Position numbers and translations under genes: made by a program
NCBI RefSeq assembly: GCF_010906925.1
Contig: NZ_VTVE01000002.1
Location: 310,001-374,000 of the forward strand
Direction of reading: 5' to 3'
Length of the DNA: 64,000 nt
Origin: Pseudobutyrivibrio xylanivorans
Lineage (GTDB): Bacteria; Bacillota; Clostridia; Lachnospirales; Lachnospiraceae
The notes under the pieces: generated by a model
Told to the model about the DNA's origin: nothing
Database searches by the model: none
Seen by the model: only the letters and a program-made list of their open reading frames with translations
Shown: piece after piece, positions 63,234 to 64,000 of the stretch
Position numbering within the stretch: the first letter of the stretch is position 1
Layout of the letters: each line of letters opens with the position of its first letter

Positions 63234-64000
63234 TTAGTAAGACAAATATTTTTTCTTTGAAATGAAATATCCTTTTGTACTCTCAGCTTGATTAAACATC
63301 GATAAAAACATTTCTTCAGATGTGAAACTTAATGTCATATCTGCTGCATAAAGCATGTTGTCCATTTTTACACTTTTATAATCTTCTGTATGACCCAGTG
63401 CATTTTCCATGACATCAAGCGCTCTCATTCCAAGGGTTGATTCACTTCTAATTGCCAAAAATGCCATAAGATATTCCTTGTAGCCAATGCCTGTGTCACT
63501 CTCTTTTGCTTTCGTATTTACATCTGCTATGGTCGATAAATGATATACATCTGAACTCCACTGATCTAGATTTTTCATGATTGGAATTTTTCCTCCTGAC
63601 AGGAGAGTTCTAACATCCATGGTGCTTTCTGCGTAAGCCCATGCGGCAATAATTCCGTATTTGACAGCTTGTATTATCCCCTCATTAAGGGTAAATCCTG
63701 CCAATATATGCGCTATTGCATCTGCCTGATTCTCAAGGGACGGTGTCCGCAATATAGTCATATAATTTGTAGCTTCCCTGATAAGTAAAATCTGTTCAAC
63801 AACAGAAGCTAAATTTTGCACATCAGATTTATTTCCAGCAATCAAATATTCAAGCTCATACTGCATACCATCATGCTTTAGATTATTTGTATAGCAGCTG
63901 TAGTTGGTTAATAGATAATCTATAAATAAAGCTTTATCCACTAGCCCATTGCTCTCTGTTATTTCCATTGACCCTGCATTTAAACTTCTATGAGAAGGAA
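63234..64000 (-). CDS. DUF5702-like pilus-associated protein, 5' end outside the window
   Basis: The frame is open to the window edge, so at least 255 residues of the C-terminal part are seen and the ATG at 63968 need not be the start. It is helical, with LLTNYSCYTNNLKHDGMQYELEYLIAGNKSD and the hydrophobic SLIQAVKYGIIAAWAYAE-type segment in NEGIIQAVKYGIIAAWAY. This resembles DUF5702, which belongs with TadE/TadG-like pilus genes in Lachnospiraceae. Function unknown. It sits directly before the TadE-like gene. Confidence 0.65.
   Translation of the reverse strand, partial: PSHRSLNAGSMEITESNGLVDKALFIDYLLTNYSCYTNNLKHDGMQYELEYLIAGNKSDVQNLASVVEQILLIREATNYMTILRTPSLENQADAIAHILAGFTLNEGIIQAVKYGIIAAWAYAESTMDVRTLLSGGKIPIMKNLDQWSSDVYHLSTIADVNTKAKESDTGIGYKEYLMAFLAIRSESTLGMRALDVMENALGHTEDYKSVKMDNMLYAADMTLSFTSEEMFLSMFNQAESTKGYFISKKKYLSY

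Noticed and set aside
1-64000. tRNA, rRNA, prophage or replication origin
   Set aside because: I saw no cloverleaf, rRNA segment, phage structural gene, integrase or DnaA-box cluster on either strand.

Overview
The window looks like a chromosomal segment from a low-GC Gram-positive anaerobe of the Lachnospiraceae, close to Butyrivibrio or Pseudobutyrivibrio. The signs are AT-rich DNA, strong GGAGG-type ribosome binding sites, a DAP-type cell wall route (dapA, dapF, murE with a DNPR motif), and small conserved families typical of that group (DUF6145-, DUF5688-, DUF6382- and DUF5702-like proteins). The taxon is inferred from gene content only. Almost every gene is on the minus strand; only murG and an AraC regulator are on plus.

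Layout. 1-1087: 5' part of glucose-6-phosphate isomerase. 1223-2820: a HipBA toxin-antitoxin pair with three copies of a palindromic operator. 2884-4739: an orphan PseG-like hydrolase and an Rpn nuclease. 5100-22693: a tightly packed AT-rich surface-glycan locus of 14 genes (glycosyltransferases, UDP-GlcNAc 2-epimerase, pyruvyl transferase, methyltransferases, a nucleotidyltransferase/PLP-enzyme fusion, a sulfatase-superfamily protein). 22829-25447: two teichoic-acid-like genes (TagF-like, and TagD fused to an oxidoreductase). 25605-26994: a second HipBA pair. 27325-30525: an HD-GYP c-di-GMP phosphodiesterase with a 7TM partner. 30665-43000: patatin, two MATE exporters, an APC permease, lysS, greA, dusB-coaX, birA and argF. 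43085-44760: a secreted SH3/cell-wall hydrolase and a lone receiver protein. 44902-52668: murG facing a dapF-murE-dapA-rhomboid-flavodoxin/SCP2-HIT-serpin run. 52828-57688: AraC regulator, acyltransferase, a GNAT toxin-antitoxin pair, a DUF5688 protein, a hairpin-rich gap and a methyltransferase. 57786-60353: secA. 60439-64000: an FHA protein plus a Tad-like prepilin peptidase and pseudopilins.

The most unusual signal is in the glycan locus. Eight of its proteins, with unrelated catalytic domains (GT2, two GT32, two methyltransferase proteins, an FrhB-like protein, a sulfatase-superfamily protein and a ParB-like protein), each carry the same small Rossmann-like module with a Y/F-G-A-G motif, sometimes at the N-terminus and sometimes at the C-terminus. 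No protein of the locus shows a signal peptide or membrane helix, so the locus looks like a set of cytoplasmic enzymes sharing one ligand- or partner-binding module. I infer a phosphodiester-decorated glycan made inside the cell; the acceptor and export route are not in the window.

Other points of note are a lysyl-tRNA synthetase with a MetRS-type C-terminal tRNA-binding domain, a REP-like 29-nt repeat one copy of which lies in frame inside the permease gene, a lipoprotein serpin, and a cluster of at least eight inverted repeats in 250 bp.
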